A DNA stretch of 64,000 bases from Chloroflexota bacterium (GCA_012729455.1 JAAYDC010000029.1:62001-126000); one strand, 5' to 3'; shown: positions 37,396 to 47,120, counted from the stretch's first letter. The notes: a model not told the origin generated them from the letters alone. Numbers and translations are program-made.

Positions 37396-38911
37396 GTGAC
37401 GAGCAACGTCTTGGCGTATTTGTGGGCCGCGCGGGCGCTGCACCCCAACAAGCCCGCCCTGCTCGACGAAGCGCGCAGCCTCACATATGCAACACTGGCA
37501 GAGATGGTACGTGCCGGCGGCAGCAGCGTGGCGCAGGCTGCTCCGCCCAACGCACCCGTGGCGGTGCTGACAGAGCGCTCGGCGCTGCAGCCGGCCGCCT
37601 TTTGGTGCGCCACTGCGGCGGGCTGCCCGTATGTGCCCCTCGACGTGAAACTGCCCGCGGTGCGTCTGGCTCAGATGCTCAGCATCACCCAGCCGGCCGT
37701 GGTATTGGCGGATGAGGCCGGGCTAAAGCCGGCCGAGCAGCTCGATATCCGCGCTCGGTTGATCGCACTCGACGAGGCGTTTGCCGCATCCCCCGACGAC
37801 GCCCTTCTGGAAGAGCGCCGGCGCTCGGGCCAGCGACCCGCTGTATGTGGTCTTTACCTCGGGCTCGACCGGCACCCCCAAGGGGGTGGCCGTCAGCCAC
37901 CGCAACGTGATCAGCTTTATCGAGGAATTTGTGCCCGTGGTAGGCCTGGGTGCGGATGACGTCCTCGGAGGGCAGGCGCCCTTTGATTTCGACATCTCCG
38001 TCAAGGACCTTTACAGCACGATCAAGTGCGGCGCGACGCTGTGCGTCATCCCGCGCAGCTACTTTTCCGTGCCGGTCAGGCTGCTGGCGTTCCTGAGCGA
38101 GCAGCGCGTCACCACGCTGATCTGGGCGGTCTCGGCGATGAGCATCCTGGCGACCCTGAAAGCCCTGGATGGCCGTTCGCTGCCGGATTTGCGCCGCGTG
38201 CTGTTTTCCGGTGAAGTGATGCCGATCAAGCATCTGGCATACTGGCGCGAGCACGTGCCCCAGGCATGCTACACCAACCTGTACGGCCCCACCGAGATCA
38301 CCTGCAACTGCCTGTATTATCACGTGCCCGAGGACGCGCTGCCCGAGACCCTGCCGCTGGGGGTGCCCTTTGCGAACGCCCGGGTGCTGGTGCTGGATGA
38401 AGCCGATCAGGCCTGTGCCGCCGGCGAGATCGGCGAGTTGTGCGTGGCCGGCGAGGGCGTCGCGCTGGGATATTATGACAACCCCGCCGCCACTGAGCGC
38501 GCCTTTGTGCAGAATCCGCTCAACCACACGCTGCCAGAACGCATCTACCGCAGCGGCGACCTGGCCAGCCGCGGCCAGGACGGGCTGTACTATTTCCACG
38601 GCCGGCGAGACAGCCAGGTCAAGCACATGGGGCACCGCATCGAGCTGGGCGAGATCGAGGCGGCCGCCGAAAGCCTCGAGGCAGTGGAAGCCAGCTGCTG
38701 TGTCTATCGTGCCGACGAATCCCGCATCGTGCTGGTGTATGCCGCCGCAGAGCCCCAGGACGAAGCCATCTATGGCGCCATCCGCGCGCGCCTGCCGGGC
38801 TTTATGCGCCCGCATCGATTGGTATGGCTGGAGGCGCTGCCGCGCAACGCACGCGGCAAGGTCGACCGCGCCAGCATCTGGCAGGAATACGGCCATGCAG
38901 CCAGTCGCTAA
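37396..38911 (+). CDS. DltA-like carrier-protein AMP-ligase (frameshifted)
   Basis: An adenylate-forming enzyme of the DltA/NRPS-adenylation family, about 505 residues if intact. The first part (37396 to about 37820) reads from GTG (GGAGAGGG upstream) through LTERSALQPAAFWCATAAGC. Near 37820 the frame shifts by one base (one extra or two missing). The second frame carries the core: YVVFTSGSTGTPKGVAVSHR (P-loop), YGPTEITCNC, RIYRSGDL and the C-terminal GKVDR with catalytic Lys. It would load an amino or other acid onto the carrier protein encoded three genes down. The shift may be genuine decay or a sequence error, since both halves are otherwise conserved. Confidence 0.8.
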
Positions 38912-39716
38912 CCTGAATATGTGGTCGGAACTGATGCGCGATCTGCGCGAGGACGGCCGGCGCAGCAACTGCTACCTGGTGCCATCCAGCGCCCAGCGCC
39001 TGATCGATGCCGGGTGGCTGTGGTACAGCCGCGCGCAGGAGGATGTGTATCTTTATGTCGACCAGCCCTTTTGCTGGCGGCTCTTTTATGGGCTGAGCGA
39101 GCATCCCGCCAGCATGCCCGAGCGCCCCGGCAAACCGCTGCTGATCGAGCTAGTCGGCCGCTCGCCCGTCGCCGAATCGCCGGCGGAACTGGCCGCCATG
39201 CGCGCAGCCGGGCTGGTGCATCACAAGACCAGCCAGCACTATAACGCCGATCTGCGCCAGTTCGACGCTCTTGCGGAGCGTCTTGTGCGTGCCCAGCAGC
39301 GCGTCGCTCAAGCCGGCTACATCCTGCAAACCGCGGACGGCAGCCAGGCTCAGGCGATCGCCGCGCTGTGGCAGAGCGAGCTGGATCCCTGCGACCTGGC
39401 ACACCCCCTGCCCGGCGACGCACGCGATGTCGAGACCCTCGCCGTGGTGGACGGCGCCGGCACTTTGGTGGGGGCGATGATCTATAACCTGGGGACGGGC
39501 GCCAGCCTGGCAGAGCATGTGACGGTGGCGCCGCATGTGCGCGGGCAGGGAATCGGGACGCTGATGTTGCTGAGCTGGCAGCAACGTGCCCTGGCGCACG
39601 GCCGCAACACGGCCACCTGCTGGATTGATGTCACTAGGCGCGCCTCCCAGGGGCTCTTTGGCAGTTGCGGGCTGCAGCCCGTAGCACGCTATGCACACCA
39701 GTATATCCTGGATTAG
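38895..39716 (+). CDS. GNAT-family acyltransferase with N-terminal extension, in Dlt-like operon
   Basis: A 273-residue protein. Residues about 130-270 are a GNAT domain: the acetyl-CoA loop VRGQGIGTLMLLS near residue 215 and a C-terminal GLFGSCGLQPVARYAHQY strand. Residues 1-125 form a separate domain (SNCYLVPSSAQRLIDAGWLW and further) without clear identity, perhaps a degenerate GNAT half. The ATG at 38895 follows CAGGAATACGG and overlaps the end of the ligase gene by 17 bases; the frame further upstream is a shadow. An acetyltransferase is not part of the classical Dlt system, so it may modify the loaded acyl group or the carrier-bound product. Confidence 0.75.
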   Translation: MQPVANLNMWSELMRDLREDGRRSNCYLVPSSAQRLIDAGWLWYSRAQEDVYLYVDQPFCWRLFYGLSEHPASMPERPGKPLLIELVGRSPVAESPAELAAMRAAGLVHHKTSQHYNADLRQFDALAERLVRAQQRVAQAGYILQTADGSQAQAIAALWQSELDPCDLAHPLPGDARDVETLAVVDGAGTLVGAMIYNLGTGASLAEHVTVAPHVRGQGIGTLMLLSWQQRALAHGRNTATCWIDVTRRASQGLFGSCGLQPVARYAHQYILD

Positions 39717-39725
39717 AGGTAGGAG

Positions 39726-39953
39726 ATGGACAAACTGTTAGATATCCTGCAAGACCTGCGCCCCGAGGTCGATTTTGAGTCCGAGCAAGCCCTGATCGAT
39801 GACGGCCTGCTGGATTCGTTCGATATCGTCACGCTGGTGAGCGATATCCGCGAGACCTTTGGGGTTGAGGTGGGCATCGACGATCTGGTGCCAGCCAATT
39901 TTAACTCGGTGGCGGCCATGCAGGCCCTGATCGAGCGCCTCGAACGCGCCTGA
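39726..39953 (+). CDS. Acyl/D-alanyl carrier protein (DltC-like)
   Basis: A 75-residue four-helix carrier protein. The phosphopantetheine attachment site is Ser31 in LLDSFDIVTLV. Acidic helix 2 and length fit DltC-type carriers. Start ATG overlaps its AGGTAGGAG ribosome site closely. It should carry the acyl group activated by the upstream ligase to the membrane acyltransferase encoded ten bases downstream. Confidence 0.88.
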   Translation: MDKLLDILQDLRPEVDFESEQALIDDGLLDSFDIVTLVSDIRETFGVEVGIDDLVPANFNSVAAMQALIERLERA

Positions 39954-39963
39954 GGTAAACGCC

Positions 39964-41541
39964 TTGTCACTGACCTCGCTGTGGTTCTATGTGCTGGTAG
40001 CCGTCCTGCTGGCGGTGTATTACATCACCCCCGGCAAGGCACGCTGGGTGGTGCTGCTGATTGCCAGCTGGGGCTTTTACCTGCTGGCCGCCAGCCAGTA
40101 TGCCCCCTATCTGGCTGCCACCACCTTTAGCACCTGGCTGGCCGGGCGCCTGATGGGGCGCGAACAGGTCCGCCTGGATGCCCAACTGGCTGACGACGGA
40201 GAGCGCAAGGTGCTGCAGGCCGCCAGCCGCAAGCGCAAGGCGCGCATCTCTGCCGGGGCGATCCTGCTCAATGTGGCGGTGCTGGCGACGGTCAAGTACG
40301 GCGGTTTTGCCGCGTCCAACCTGAATGTGCTGCTTGATGCGATCGGCCGCGACTGGCGCGTTCCGGTCCCCGAGCTGCTGATCCCGCTGGGGATCTCGTT
40401 TTACACCTTTCAATCGCTCAGCTATGTGATCGACGTCTACCGGGGCAAGATCGAGTCGCAGCCCAACCTGGCGCGTTATGCCCTGTTTGTGGGGTTCTTT
40501 CCTCAGATGGTGCAGGGGCCGATCGGGCGTTATGACGCACTTGCTCCGCAGCTGCTGGCCGCCAACCGCTTTGATTTCGAGCGCATCAAGGACGGGCTGG
40601 GCCTGATGCTGTGGGGGTTCTTTAAAAAGCTGGTGATCGCCGACCGCGGCGCGTTGATCGTCGCAAATATCCTCTCCAACGGTGATACTTATCAGGGGCT
40701 GTATGTGCCGCTGGCGATGGTGCTGACGGCTCTGCAGGTCTATTGCGACTTTTCGGGCGGCATCGATATCGTCACCGGCGTGGCCGAGATGTTTGGCATC
40801 CAACTGGCGACCAACTTCCGGCGCCCCTATCTTGCGCAGTCGGTGCCCGAATACTGGCGCCGCTGGCACATCACGCTGGGTGCCTGGATGCGTGATTATG
40901 TCTACTATCCGCTGGCGCTGTGGCCGCCGCTGGCGCGCGCCGGACGCTGGCTGCGGCGTGCCGGGCTCAAACGCCTGGGGGTGCTGCTGCCGGCCATGAC
41001 GGCCGAACTGGTGGTGTTCGCCGTGATCGGCATCTGGCACGGCGCCGAGTGGAAGTGGCTGGTATATGGCCTGTATTACGCGATACTGATCATCCTGGGT
41101 TTGGTGCTGGGGCCATATGCGACCAAAGTGGGTAACGCCCTGGGCCTGCGCGATGAGCGCTGGAGCACCAAGGCTCTGCGCATCACGGCGGTCTTTGCCC
41201 TGGCTTGCATGGGGCGCTATATCACGCGCGCCGACAACTTGAGCCACACCTGGGAGCTGCTCCTGCGCACCAAGGCGGCGTGGAACCCGTGGATACTCAC
41301 CGACGGGTCACTGTGGACGCTGGCCGGCTCGAACAACGAGACGCTGGTACTGCTGGCGGCGCTGGGCCTGCTGGGGGTGGTAAGCGTGCTGCAGGAGCGC
41401 GGTTTTGCGCTGCGCGAGCGCATTGCTGCCGGCGGACGGGCGGCGCAGTGGTCAGTGATCATTGTTGCGATTGTGGTAGTGGTGTTATTTGGGGTCTACG
41501 GGCCGGATTACCCCAGTGTGTTCGTCTATGAGTTGTTTTAA
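39964..41541 (+). CDS. MBOAT-family membrane O-acyltransferase (DltB/AlgI-like)
   Basis: A 525-residue polytopic protein, about 11-12 membrane segments, longer than DltB (about 400) and closer to AlgI in length. Seen: IPLGISFYTFQSLSYVIDVY (about 141-160), the MBOAT motif EYWRRWHITLGAWMRDYVYY near 296-315, and the catalytic His359 in IGIWHGAEW. It would move the acyl group from the carrier protein across the membrane to an envelope glycan. The start is TTG at 39964 with GAGGTAAACG upstream, ten bases after the carrier gene. Confidence 0.9.
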   Translation: MSLTSLWFYVLVAVLLAVYYITPGKARWVVLLIASWGFYLLAASQYAPYLAATTFSTWLAGRLMGREQVRLDAQLADDGERKVLQAASRKRKARISAGAILLNVAVLATVKYGGFAASNLNVLLDAIGRDWRVPVPELLIPLGISFYTFQSLSYVIDVYRGKIESQPNLARYALFVGFFPQMVQGPIGRYDALAPQLLAANRFDFERIKDGLGLMLWGFFKKLVIADRGALIVANILSNGDTYQGLYVPLAMVLTALQVYCDFSGGIDIVTGVAEMFGIQLATNFRRPYLAQSVPEYWRRWHITLGAWMRDYVYYPLALWPPLARAGRWLRRAGLKRLGVLLPAMTAELVVFAVIGIWHGAEWKWLVYGLYYAILIILGLVLGPYATKVGNALGLRDERWSTKALRITAVFALACMGRYITRADNLSHTWELLLRTKAAWNPWILTDGSLWTLAGSNNETLVLLAALGLLGVVSVLQERGFALRERIAAGGRAAQWSVIIVAIVVVVLFGVYGPDYPSVFVYELF

Positions 41542-43014
41542 ATGAACATACGGCGCTACGCGTGGGTGATCGAGCTGCTGGCGGCCAGTGTGGTTGTCCT
41601 GTTGGTGCTGTACACGATCAACCACACCGTAATCAAGCGTGACAACCTGGGCTATTCATCGCTCAGCCGCACTTTGCCCGATTACTATGCCCAGCCTGCG
41701 GATAGCGTGGATGTGCTGCTGCTGGGCACCAGCAAGACAATGTCGGGGTTGATGCCGGCTATCCTGTGGCACGAGTATGGCATCAGCTCGCACTTGCTGG
41801 CGGGCACAGGCCAAGCCCCGCTCCTGAGCTACTATTTGCTGGAAGAAGCGCTCAAGAGCCAGCATCCCAAGGCGGTGGTGGTAGAGGGCAACATGCTCCT
41901 GCGCATCAACAATTTGGATTATCTCGACGAAGCCTATTACGCAACGATCGACCACATACCGCTCTCGCTGACCAAGATCAAGCTGGCACTCGAGATGTGG
42001 AGTTATGCCGAATACGCCTCGCCCGAGGTCACCCTGTTGCCATTTATCCGATATCACCAGCGTTGGCTCAAACTCACAAAAACCGACTTTGTGCTGGATC
42101 CCATCTATCGCCGCAGCCTGCACGGCGCCTGGCTGTGGCCGGCCAGACGAGTCCAGCTGGCGGAAGGCTATATGGCCATCGATGACGGAGGAGCAGCGAT
42201 CGTCGATTTTGCCGGCATCTATATGCAGCGCATCGCCGACCTGTGTGCACACGAGGGCATCCAGCTGGTGATCGTCAACATGCCGGATCAAAACTGGAGC
42301 ACCTCCCGCTCCGACCTTACCATGGCGTGGGGACAGGAACGCGGGGTGCCTGTTATCGAGCTCAACGACTCGGATAACATGGCCGAGCTTGTGCTCGAAC
42401 CAGGGGTTGACCTGTTCGACCCGAGCCATCTCTCAAAGGAAGGCGCCGTAAAAGCCACCCGCATCGTGGGCCGCTTTTTGCGCGACGCCGGCGTGCCCGA
42501 TCGGCGCGGCACCGCGCTGGAAGCCGAGTGGAACCTTGACTATGACTTTTATGAAGCATACAGGCGGGTGGTCGATCTGCGCGACACTACCGATCCCGGT
42601 ACCTGGCTGCAGTTTGTCAACAACCCCGACTACACCGTGCTGATCGTCTCACGCCTCGATATGACAGAGGCGCTGGTGGGCGACGTGCCCTGGCTGCTGA
42701 GCCAGCTGGGGGTGAAAGCCAATCTGACCGCCACGCCGACCTGGTCGTACATTGGGATCGTGCGCGGCGGGCAGACCATCTACGAACAGTTTGAGGATGA
42801 GCCGATCACCTACGATACTGACCTGGCGGACGGCCGCCATGTGCGCATCTCGAGCAACACCGACGAGCCCAATCCCAGCATAGTGCTGATGGATGGTATC
42901 CACCAGGGCGGCGGACAGCAGGGAATCACATTCGTGGTATATTCGCACCAAATGCGAAGCGTGGTGGATGTTATCACGCTGAACTCCAGCCCGCCGAGGC
43001 ACTTTATACGCTAG
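41542..43014 (+). CDS. Membrane-anchored SGNH-hydrolase-like protein (DltD/AlgJ-like)
   Basis: A 490-residue protein with an N-terminal membrane anchor (about residues 8-25) and an extracytoplasmic SGNH-type domain: nucleophile Ser64 in LLLGTSKTMSG and the D-x-x-H dyad Asp293/His296 in DLFDPSHLS. DltD and AlgJ/AlgX-like partners of MBOAT proteins complete transfer of the acyl group to the polymer. A further C-terminal domain of about 170 residues (from EAEWNLDYDFYEAYRR) is of unknown type. Its ATG directly abuts the stop of the MBOAT gene, so the two are cotranslated. It ends four bases inside the convergent amidohydrolase gene. Confidence 0.82.
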   Translation: MNIRRYAWVIELLAASVVVLLVLYTINHTVIKRDNLGYSSLSRTLPDYYAQPADSVDVLLLGTSKTMSGLMPAILWHEYGISSHLLAGTGQAPLLSYYLLEEALKSQHPKAVVVEGNMLLRINNLDYLDEAYYATIDHIPLSLTKIKLALEMWSYAEYASPEVTLLPFIRYHQRWLKLTKTDFVLDPIYRRSLHGAWLWPARRVQLAEGYMAIDDGGAAIVDFAGIYMQRIADLCAHEGIQLVIVNMPDQNWSTSRSDLTMAWGQERGVPVIELNDSDNMAELVLEPGVDLFDPSHLSKEGAVKATRIVGRFLRDAGVPDRRGTALEAEWNLDYDFYEAYRRVVDLRDTTDPGTWLQFVNNPDYTVLIVSRLDMTEALVGDVPWLLSQLGVKANLTATPTWSYIGIVRGGQTIYEQFEDEPITYDTDLADGRHVRISSNTDEPNPSIVLMDGIHQGGGQQGITFVVYSHQMRSVVDVITLNSSPPRHFIR

Positions 43015-43844
43015 CGGCCGGCACGCTCCAACAGCTCTTGCAGATTCAGCCCCAGGATGAGCGCCTGATCCAGCGGCGGGATAAACCTGCAGTGCGTGCG
43101 AAAGGCCTCCAGGGCGTGCTGATAGGTCATGAAAAAGCGCACCACGGGGTAATCCGAGCCCCACAACAACCGCTGCGGACCAAAGGCATCATAGAGTGCG
43201 CGCACCTGGGCGTGGGTATCGGTCTGCGGGTAATCCCACGCAGTCTTGGATGCGTAATGAAAGCCGGATAGCTTGATATAGATGTTGGGCAGCTCGGCTG
43301 ACCGCAGCACCTCCTTGAGCGTATCCGGCTGCGAGACCCTTGCCAGCCCCATGTGGTGGCAGACAAAGGGCACCTCGGGGAAGCGCGCCGCCAGCTCGCG
43401 CAGCGCCGGCTGCCAGGCGGGGTTGAGCGCTAATGAGGCGACCAGCCTGTACTCGGCAGCCGTTTTAAAGAACGCCAGCCCCTCGGCCGATTCGAACCAG
43501 TCATAATCATCCTTGAGATAGTGGGTAAAGCCCTTGAGCTGGTATTTCTCGGCCGCCTCTGCCAGGCGCGCGGCAGCGCCGGGAGTGTGGTAGGTGGGCG
43601 ACCATTGGCAATCCACGTCGGCAAACTGCACCAGACGGTTCGGGTAGCGTTTGACGGCATCGGCGACATAGTCGTTGTTATGCAGGTTGTGCTCAATCTG
43701 GGCGCACACCAGCACAGCCTGGTCGACCCCCCAACGATCCATCTCCCACAGGAGCTGCTCGACGACGCCGCGGCTCTCGGCATCCGGCACGGCCGGTGTG
43801 TAGGGCCAGATGCGCCAGGCGTGGCTATGTGAATCGATTATCAT
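43011..43844 (-). CDS. Amidohydrolase family 2 (TIM-barrel metal hydrolase)
   Basis: A 277-residue protein. Metal-binding DSHSH at residues 4-8, a His pair in FVCHHMGLA near residue 156, and the C-terminal WGSDYP Asp (about residue 233) are all present. Members decarboxylate or hydrolyse small cyclic acids and lactones. The ATG at 43844 follows ACGGAGGTCACGC; the much longer open frame upstream is a shadow of the neighbouring amidohydrolase gene. It is the last gene of an operon with the branched-chain-type ABC transporter and the YtcJ-like amidohydrolase, so it probably acts on the imported compound. Confidence 0.85.
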   Translation of the reverse strand: MIIDSHSHAWRIWPYTPAVPDAESRGVVEQLLWEMDRWGVDQAVLVCAQIEHNLHNNDYVADAVKRYPNRLVQFADVDCQWSPTYHTPGAAARLAEAAEKYQLKGFTHYLKDDYDWFESAEGLAFFKTAAEYRLVASLALNPAWQPALRELAARFPEVPFVCHHMGLARVSQPDTLKEVLRSAELPNIYIKLSGFHYASKTAWDYPQTDTHAQVRALYDAFGPQRLLWGSDYPVVRFFMTYQHALEAFRTHCRFIPPLDQALILGLNLQELLERAGR

Positions 43845-43897
43845 GCGTGACCTCCGTGCTAAACTGACCTGATTATACGCCGTCTCGCCGCCTCGAT

Positions 43898-45442
43898 CTA
43901 CCCCGTTGCGCCCACGAGGGTGCCCAACACGCGCATCTCGAGCAACTCGGCCGGCGGACACGTGAGCGGGTCGCCCGAGAGGATGGTGGCATCCACCGCC
44001 ATGCCCGGCTGCAGCGTGCCCAGCCAGTGCTCCTGGCCGGCTGCCCATGCCGGACCCCAGCTATAGCCGCGCAGAGCCTCGGCGGCACTCAGGCACTCGG
44101 CAGGATACCAGGAGCCCTCGCCTTCCGCGTTGCGGCGGGTGCGCGCCGCATAGAGACCGCGCAATGGGTCGGCTGTTTCGACCGGGCAATCCGAGCCCAG
44201 CGCCAACACTGCACCAGAGTGCGCCACGGTTCGCCAGGCATAACTGGCCGCACAGCGCGCCCCCCAGTGGCGCTCGGCCATCAGGCGGTCGGAGGAGGCA
44301 TGCAGCGGCTGCATCGAGGCCGCCAGGTTGAGCGCACCCAGGCGCGGCAAATCGTCGCGATCGATGCACTGCAGGTGTTCGATGCGGTTACGCAGGGCGC
44401 GCGAGCCGACCTGCTCGAAATCATCCAGCAGCTGCCGTACAGCACGGTCGCCGATGGCATGCACGGCACAGGCGATCCCGCCGGCGTTGGCACGCCTAAT
44501 CGCCTCGCGCACAGCCGCCGGGTCAGCTGCCGACATGCCGGCATAGCTGGCTTCGCCCTCGTAAGGAGCGAGCATCCAGGCGGTGCGCGCGCCGAGGGCG
44601 CCATCCATAAAGAGTTTGAGCGCGCCGATCATCAGGCGTTCGCTGCCGAAACCGCTGCGCAGGCCCATCGCCAGCGCGCCCTCCAGCTCTTGCTCGCGCA
44701 GCTGATGCACGATGCGAAGCGGCAGCTCGCCGGCGGCGTCGAGGGCCTGCAGCTCGGCAAAGCTTTTGGCGCCATCCATGTCGTGAACGCAGGTAAACCC
44801 CAGCCCCGCTAGATGCGACAAAGCCTTCCGCATAGCCGCCAGACGCAGCGCCGGGGGTGTGGGCGGGATCACACGGTAAACCGCCTCGGCGGCCGTCTCC
44901 AGCAGGATGCCATTGGGACTGCCGTCGGAGGCACGCACGATCTGCCCGCCGGCCGGGTCGGGGGTCGCGGCGGTGATGCCGGCCAATGCCAGCGCCGCCG
45001 TGTTGACCCAGGCGGCATGTCCGCTCTTAGCTGCCAGGATGGCGGGGTGCCCCGCACTCACCGCGTCAAGCAGCGCAGCGGTAGGCCACTCCCCGCCCCA
45101 GGCATGGTGGTTCCAGCCGTAGCCGACCAGCCAGGCGCCCTCGGGCAGGCCCTGCGCGTGCGCCCGCACCGCAGCGAGGGCTTCGGCCAGGGCGGGCAGC
45201 TCGGTATCGACCTCTGACAAGCCCTCGGCGATCCATGCCAGATGCAGGTGCGCATCGGCCAGACCGGGCACCACGGTAGCCCCGCCCAGGTCGCGCCGTT
45301 CAGCATTGGGGCCCAGCCGGCCATAGGCGGATGGGTCGTCGCCTACATAGGTCACGCGGCCGCAATCCGCCAGCAGCACACTGGCCGGGCGCGGATCATC
45401 CGCCGTGCGATAGATACGCGCGTTTTCGAGCAACACTTGCAT
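43898..45442 (-). CDS. Amidohydrolase family 3 (YtcJ-like)
   Basis: A 514-residue metal-dependent hydrolase. Seen: ADAHLHL with His65 and His67 at the end of strand 1, AVHAIGDRAVRQ with a metal His, and LGSDCPVETADP with the catalytic Asp; N- and C-terminal small beta domains flank the barrel. Related proteins hydrolyse N-formyl or N-acyl amino acids and exoenzyme products. Start ATG follows GAGGTAAAGC. It begins 3 bases after the livM gene ends, which places it in the transporter operon. Confidence 0.87.
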   Translation of the reverse strand: MQVLLENARIYRTADDPRPASVLLADCGRVTYVGDDPSAYGRLGPNAERRDLGGATVVPGLADAHLHLAWIAEGLSEVDTELPALAEALAAVRAHAQGLPEGAWLVGYGWNHHAWGGEWPTAALLDAVSAGHPAILAAKSGHAAWVNTAALALAGITAATPDPAGGQIVRASDGSPNGILLETAAEAVYRVIPPTPPALRLAAMRKALSHLAGLGFTCVHDMDGAKSFAELQALDAAGELPLRIVHQLREQELEGALAMGLRSGFGSERLMIGALKLFMDGALGARTAWMLAPYEGEASYAGMSAADPAAVREAIRRANAGGIACAVHAIGDRAVRQLLDDFEQVGSRALRNRIEHLQCIDRDDLPRLGALNLAASMQPLHASSDRLMAERHWGARCAASYAWRTVAHSGAVLALGSDCPVETADPLRGLYAARTRRNAEGEGSWYPAECLSAAEALRGYSWGPAWAAGQEHWLGTLQPGMAVDATILSGDPLTCPPAELLEMRVLGTLVGATG

Positions 45443-45445
45443 GCT

Positions 45446-46249
45446 TTACCTCCGCGAGCGCTTCGGCTGCCACAGGGTGCTGCCCAACAGCAGGGCGCCG
45501 TTCAGCACCATACGCCACTCGGATGCCAGGCGCAAGAGCTCGGGCACGCCGGCGAGAGACAGAGCGGCCAGGGCAGTACCCCATAACGCGCCGCGTCCGC
45601 CCAGCACCACCGCCGCCAGCAGTTCCGTGGAACGCGCCAACCCAAAAAGAGCCGGCGCCAGGTAGCCGAGCTCGCCGGCCAGCAGACCGCCCGCCAGGCC
45701 GCCGCATGCCGCGCTGATCATCAGAGCCACCAGCTGAGTGGCGAGCACATCCACCCCGCTCGCGCGCGCGGCGGTTTCATCCATGCGGCAAGCCCTCAGG
45801 CGCAGCCCCCAGGACGAACGCACCAGCAGCTGCATGCCCGCCACCGTCAAGCCTGCCGAAGCGAGAGACAACGGCAGGATGGCCGGCTGAGACGCCAGCG
45901 ATTTACCCAGCGCCCCGCCAAGGACCTGGGTGTTGGTGAGCGTCAGGCGTACGATCTCGCCAAAAGCCAGGGTAGTGATGGCAAAGTAATCGCCCCGCAG
46001 ACGGCTGCGCAGGGCCGGATAACCCACCAGCAGGCTGGCAAGCGCTGCCGCCAACGCACCCGCCGCGAGCGACGGCACCAGCGCCCAGCCGAGGCGCTGC
46101 TGCAGCCAGACCGCTGTATAGGCGCCCACTGCCATCAGGCCGGCATGCCCAAGGGAGTAGAGCCCGCCATGGGCCGCCAGCAGAGCCAACCCGCAGGCGG
46201 CGATCACCGCCACACTGCCGAGCACCGCCAGGGTCGCCAGGTAGGCCAT
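45446..46249 (-). CDS. livM: Branched-chain-amino-acid-type ABC permease LivM
   Basis: A 267-residue permease with about eight membrane segments. Seen: GGLYSLGHAGLMAVGAYTAV near the start and FAITTLAFGEIVRLTLTN, both typical of LivM. The ATG at 46249 overlaps the livH stop (TGATG), and the open frame upstream of it is only a shadow of livH. Together with LivH it forms the membrane channel. The genes for ATPases LivG and LivF are not in the cluster. Confidence 0.88.
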   Translation of the reverse strand: MAYLATLAVLGSVAVIAACGLALLAAHGGLYSLGHAGLMAVGAYTAVWLQQRLGWALVPSLAAGALAAALASLLVGYPALRSRLRGDYFAITTLAFGEIVRLTLTNTQVLGGALGKSLASQPAILPLSLASAGLTVAGMQLLVRSSWGLRLRACRMDETAARASGVDVLATQLVALMISAACGGLAGGLLAGELGYLAPALFGLARSTELLAAVVLGGRGALWGTALAALSLAGVPELLRLASEWRMVLNGALLLGSTLWQPKRSRR

Positions 46250-47118
46250 CAGGCGACCTCGCGCGCGCCAAACAGGCCGTTCGGGAACACCAACAGCACG
46301 ACAATCAGCACGGCAAAGGCCAGCAGGTCGCGCCAGGCGGTTGAGACGGTGGCGGCGATCAACGTCTCGGTCAGGGCCAGCAGAAAGGCCCCCGCCAGCG
46401 CCCCTTCCAGCGACCCAAGGCCCCCCAGGATGGCCGCGATCATAGCCTTGAGGGTGACGAGCCCCATATAGGGGTAGACGGCATACCTCAAGCCGACCAT
46501 GATGCCCGCCAACCCGGCCAGCACGCCGCTCATGCCGAACACCAGCATGGCCAGCTGGTTGGCATCCACTCCCATCAGCGCGGCGGTCTCGAGATCGTAT
46601 GCCGAGGCACGGATCGCCATCCCCACCCGCGTGCGCCGCAGCACCCACGCCAGAGCCCCCAAAGCGGCGCACGCCAGCAGGCCGGTGGCCACGTCCAGGC
46701 GCCCGAGCGAGACGCTGCCGATGCGCCAGCCCCCCGGCACCAGCTCGGGCAGACGGCGCAGCGCCCCGCCAAAGATGAGGGTAAAAAGGTTGATCATCAT
46801 CAGGTTGGCGCCCATGGCCGAGATCAGCACCAGCACCCGCGGCGCACTGCGCTCGCGCAGGCGGCGGTAAGCTGTGAACTCGAGCAGCCATCCGAGCACA
46901 GCCCCCGCCAGCAGGGCCAGCGGCACGGCCAGCCACCAGGGCAGGCCGGCCCAGTTTAGGGCATACCAGAGGGCATAGGCGGCGCCCACCAGCAGGGCAT
47001 CGAACGACCAGTTGGTAAAGCGGTAGACGCTGTAAACCAGGGCATAGCCGACGGCCAGCAGCCCATACAGCGCGCCGATCGAAAAACCGCTGACAAGCTG
47101 CTGCAGGGCGGCATCCAT
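46249..47118 (-). CDS. livH: Branched-chain-amino-acid-type ABC permease LivH
   Basis: A 289-residue permease with about eight membrane segments: GALYGLLAVGYALVYSVYRF near residues 15-34 and the cytoplasmic loop RRTRVGMAIRASAYDLETAA (about 160-179) that contacts the ATPase are typical of LivH. The C-terminus VLLVFPNGLFGAR is the usual family end. It starts immediately after the binding-protein gene (two bases) and overlaps livM by one base. Confidence 0.9.
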   Translation of the reverse strand: MDAALQQLVSGFSIGALYGLLAVGYALVYSVYRFTNWSFDALLVGAAYALWYALNWAGLPWWLAVPLALLAGAVLGWLLEFTAYRRLRERSAPRVLVLISAMGANLMMINLFTLIFGGALRRLPELVPGGWRIGSVSLGRLDVATGLLACAALGALAWVLRRTRVGMAIRASAYDLETAALMGVDANQLAMLVFGMSGVLAGLAGIMVGLRYAVYPYMGLVTLKAMIAAILGGLGSLEGALAGAFLLALTETLIAATVSTAWRDLLAFAVLIVVLLVFPNGLFGAREVA

Positions 47119-47120
47119 AA

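Noticed and set aside
39967-41247. 426-codon minus-strand frame opposite the MBOAT gene
   Set aside because: Gln/His/Arg-rich shadow; no ribosome site.
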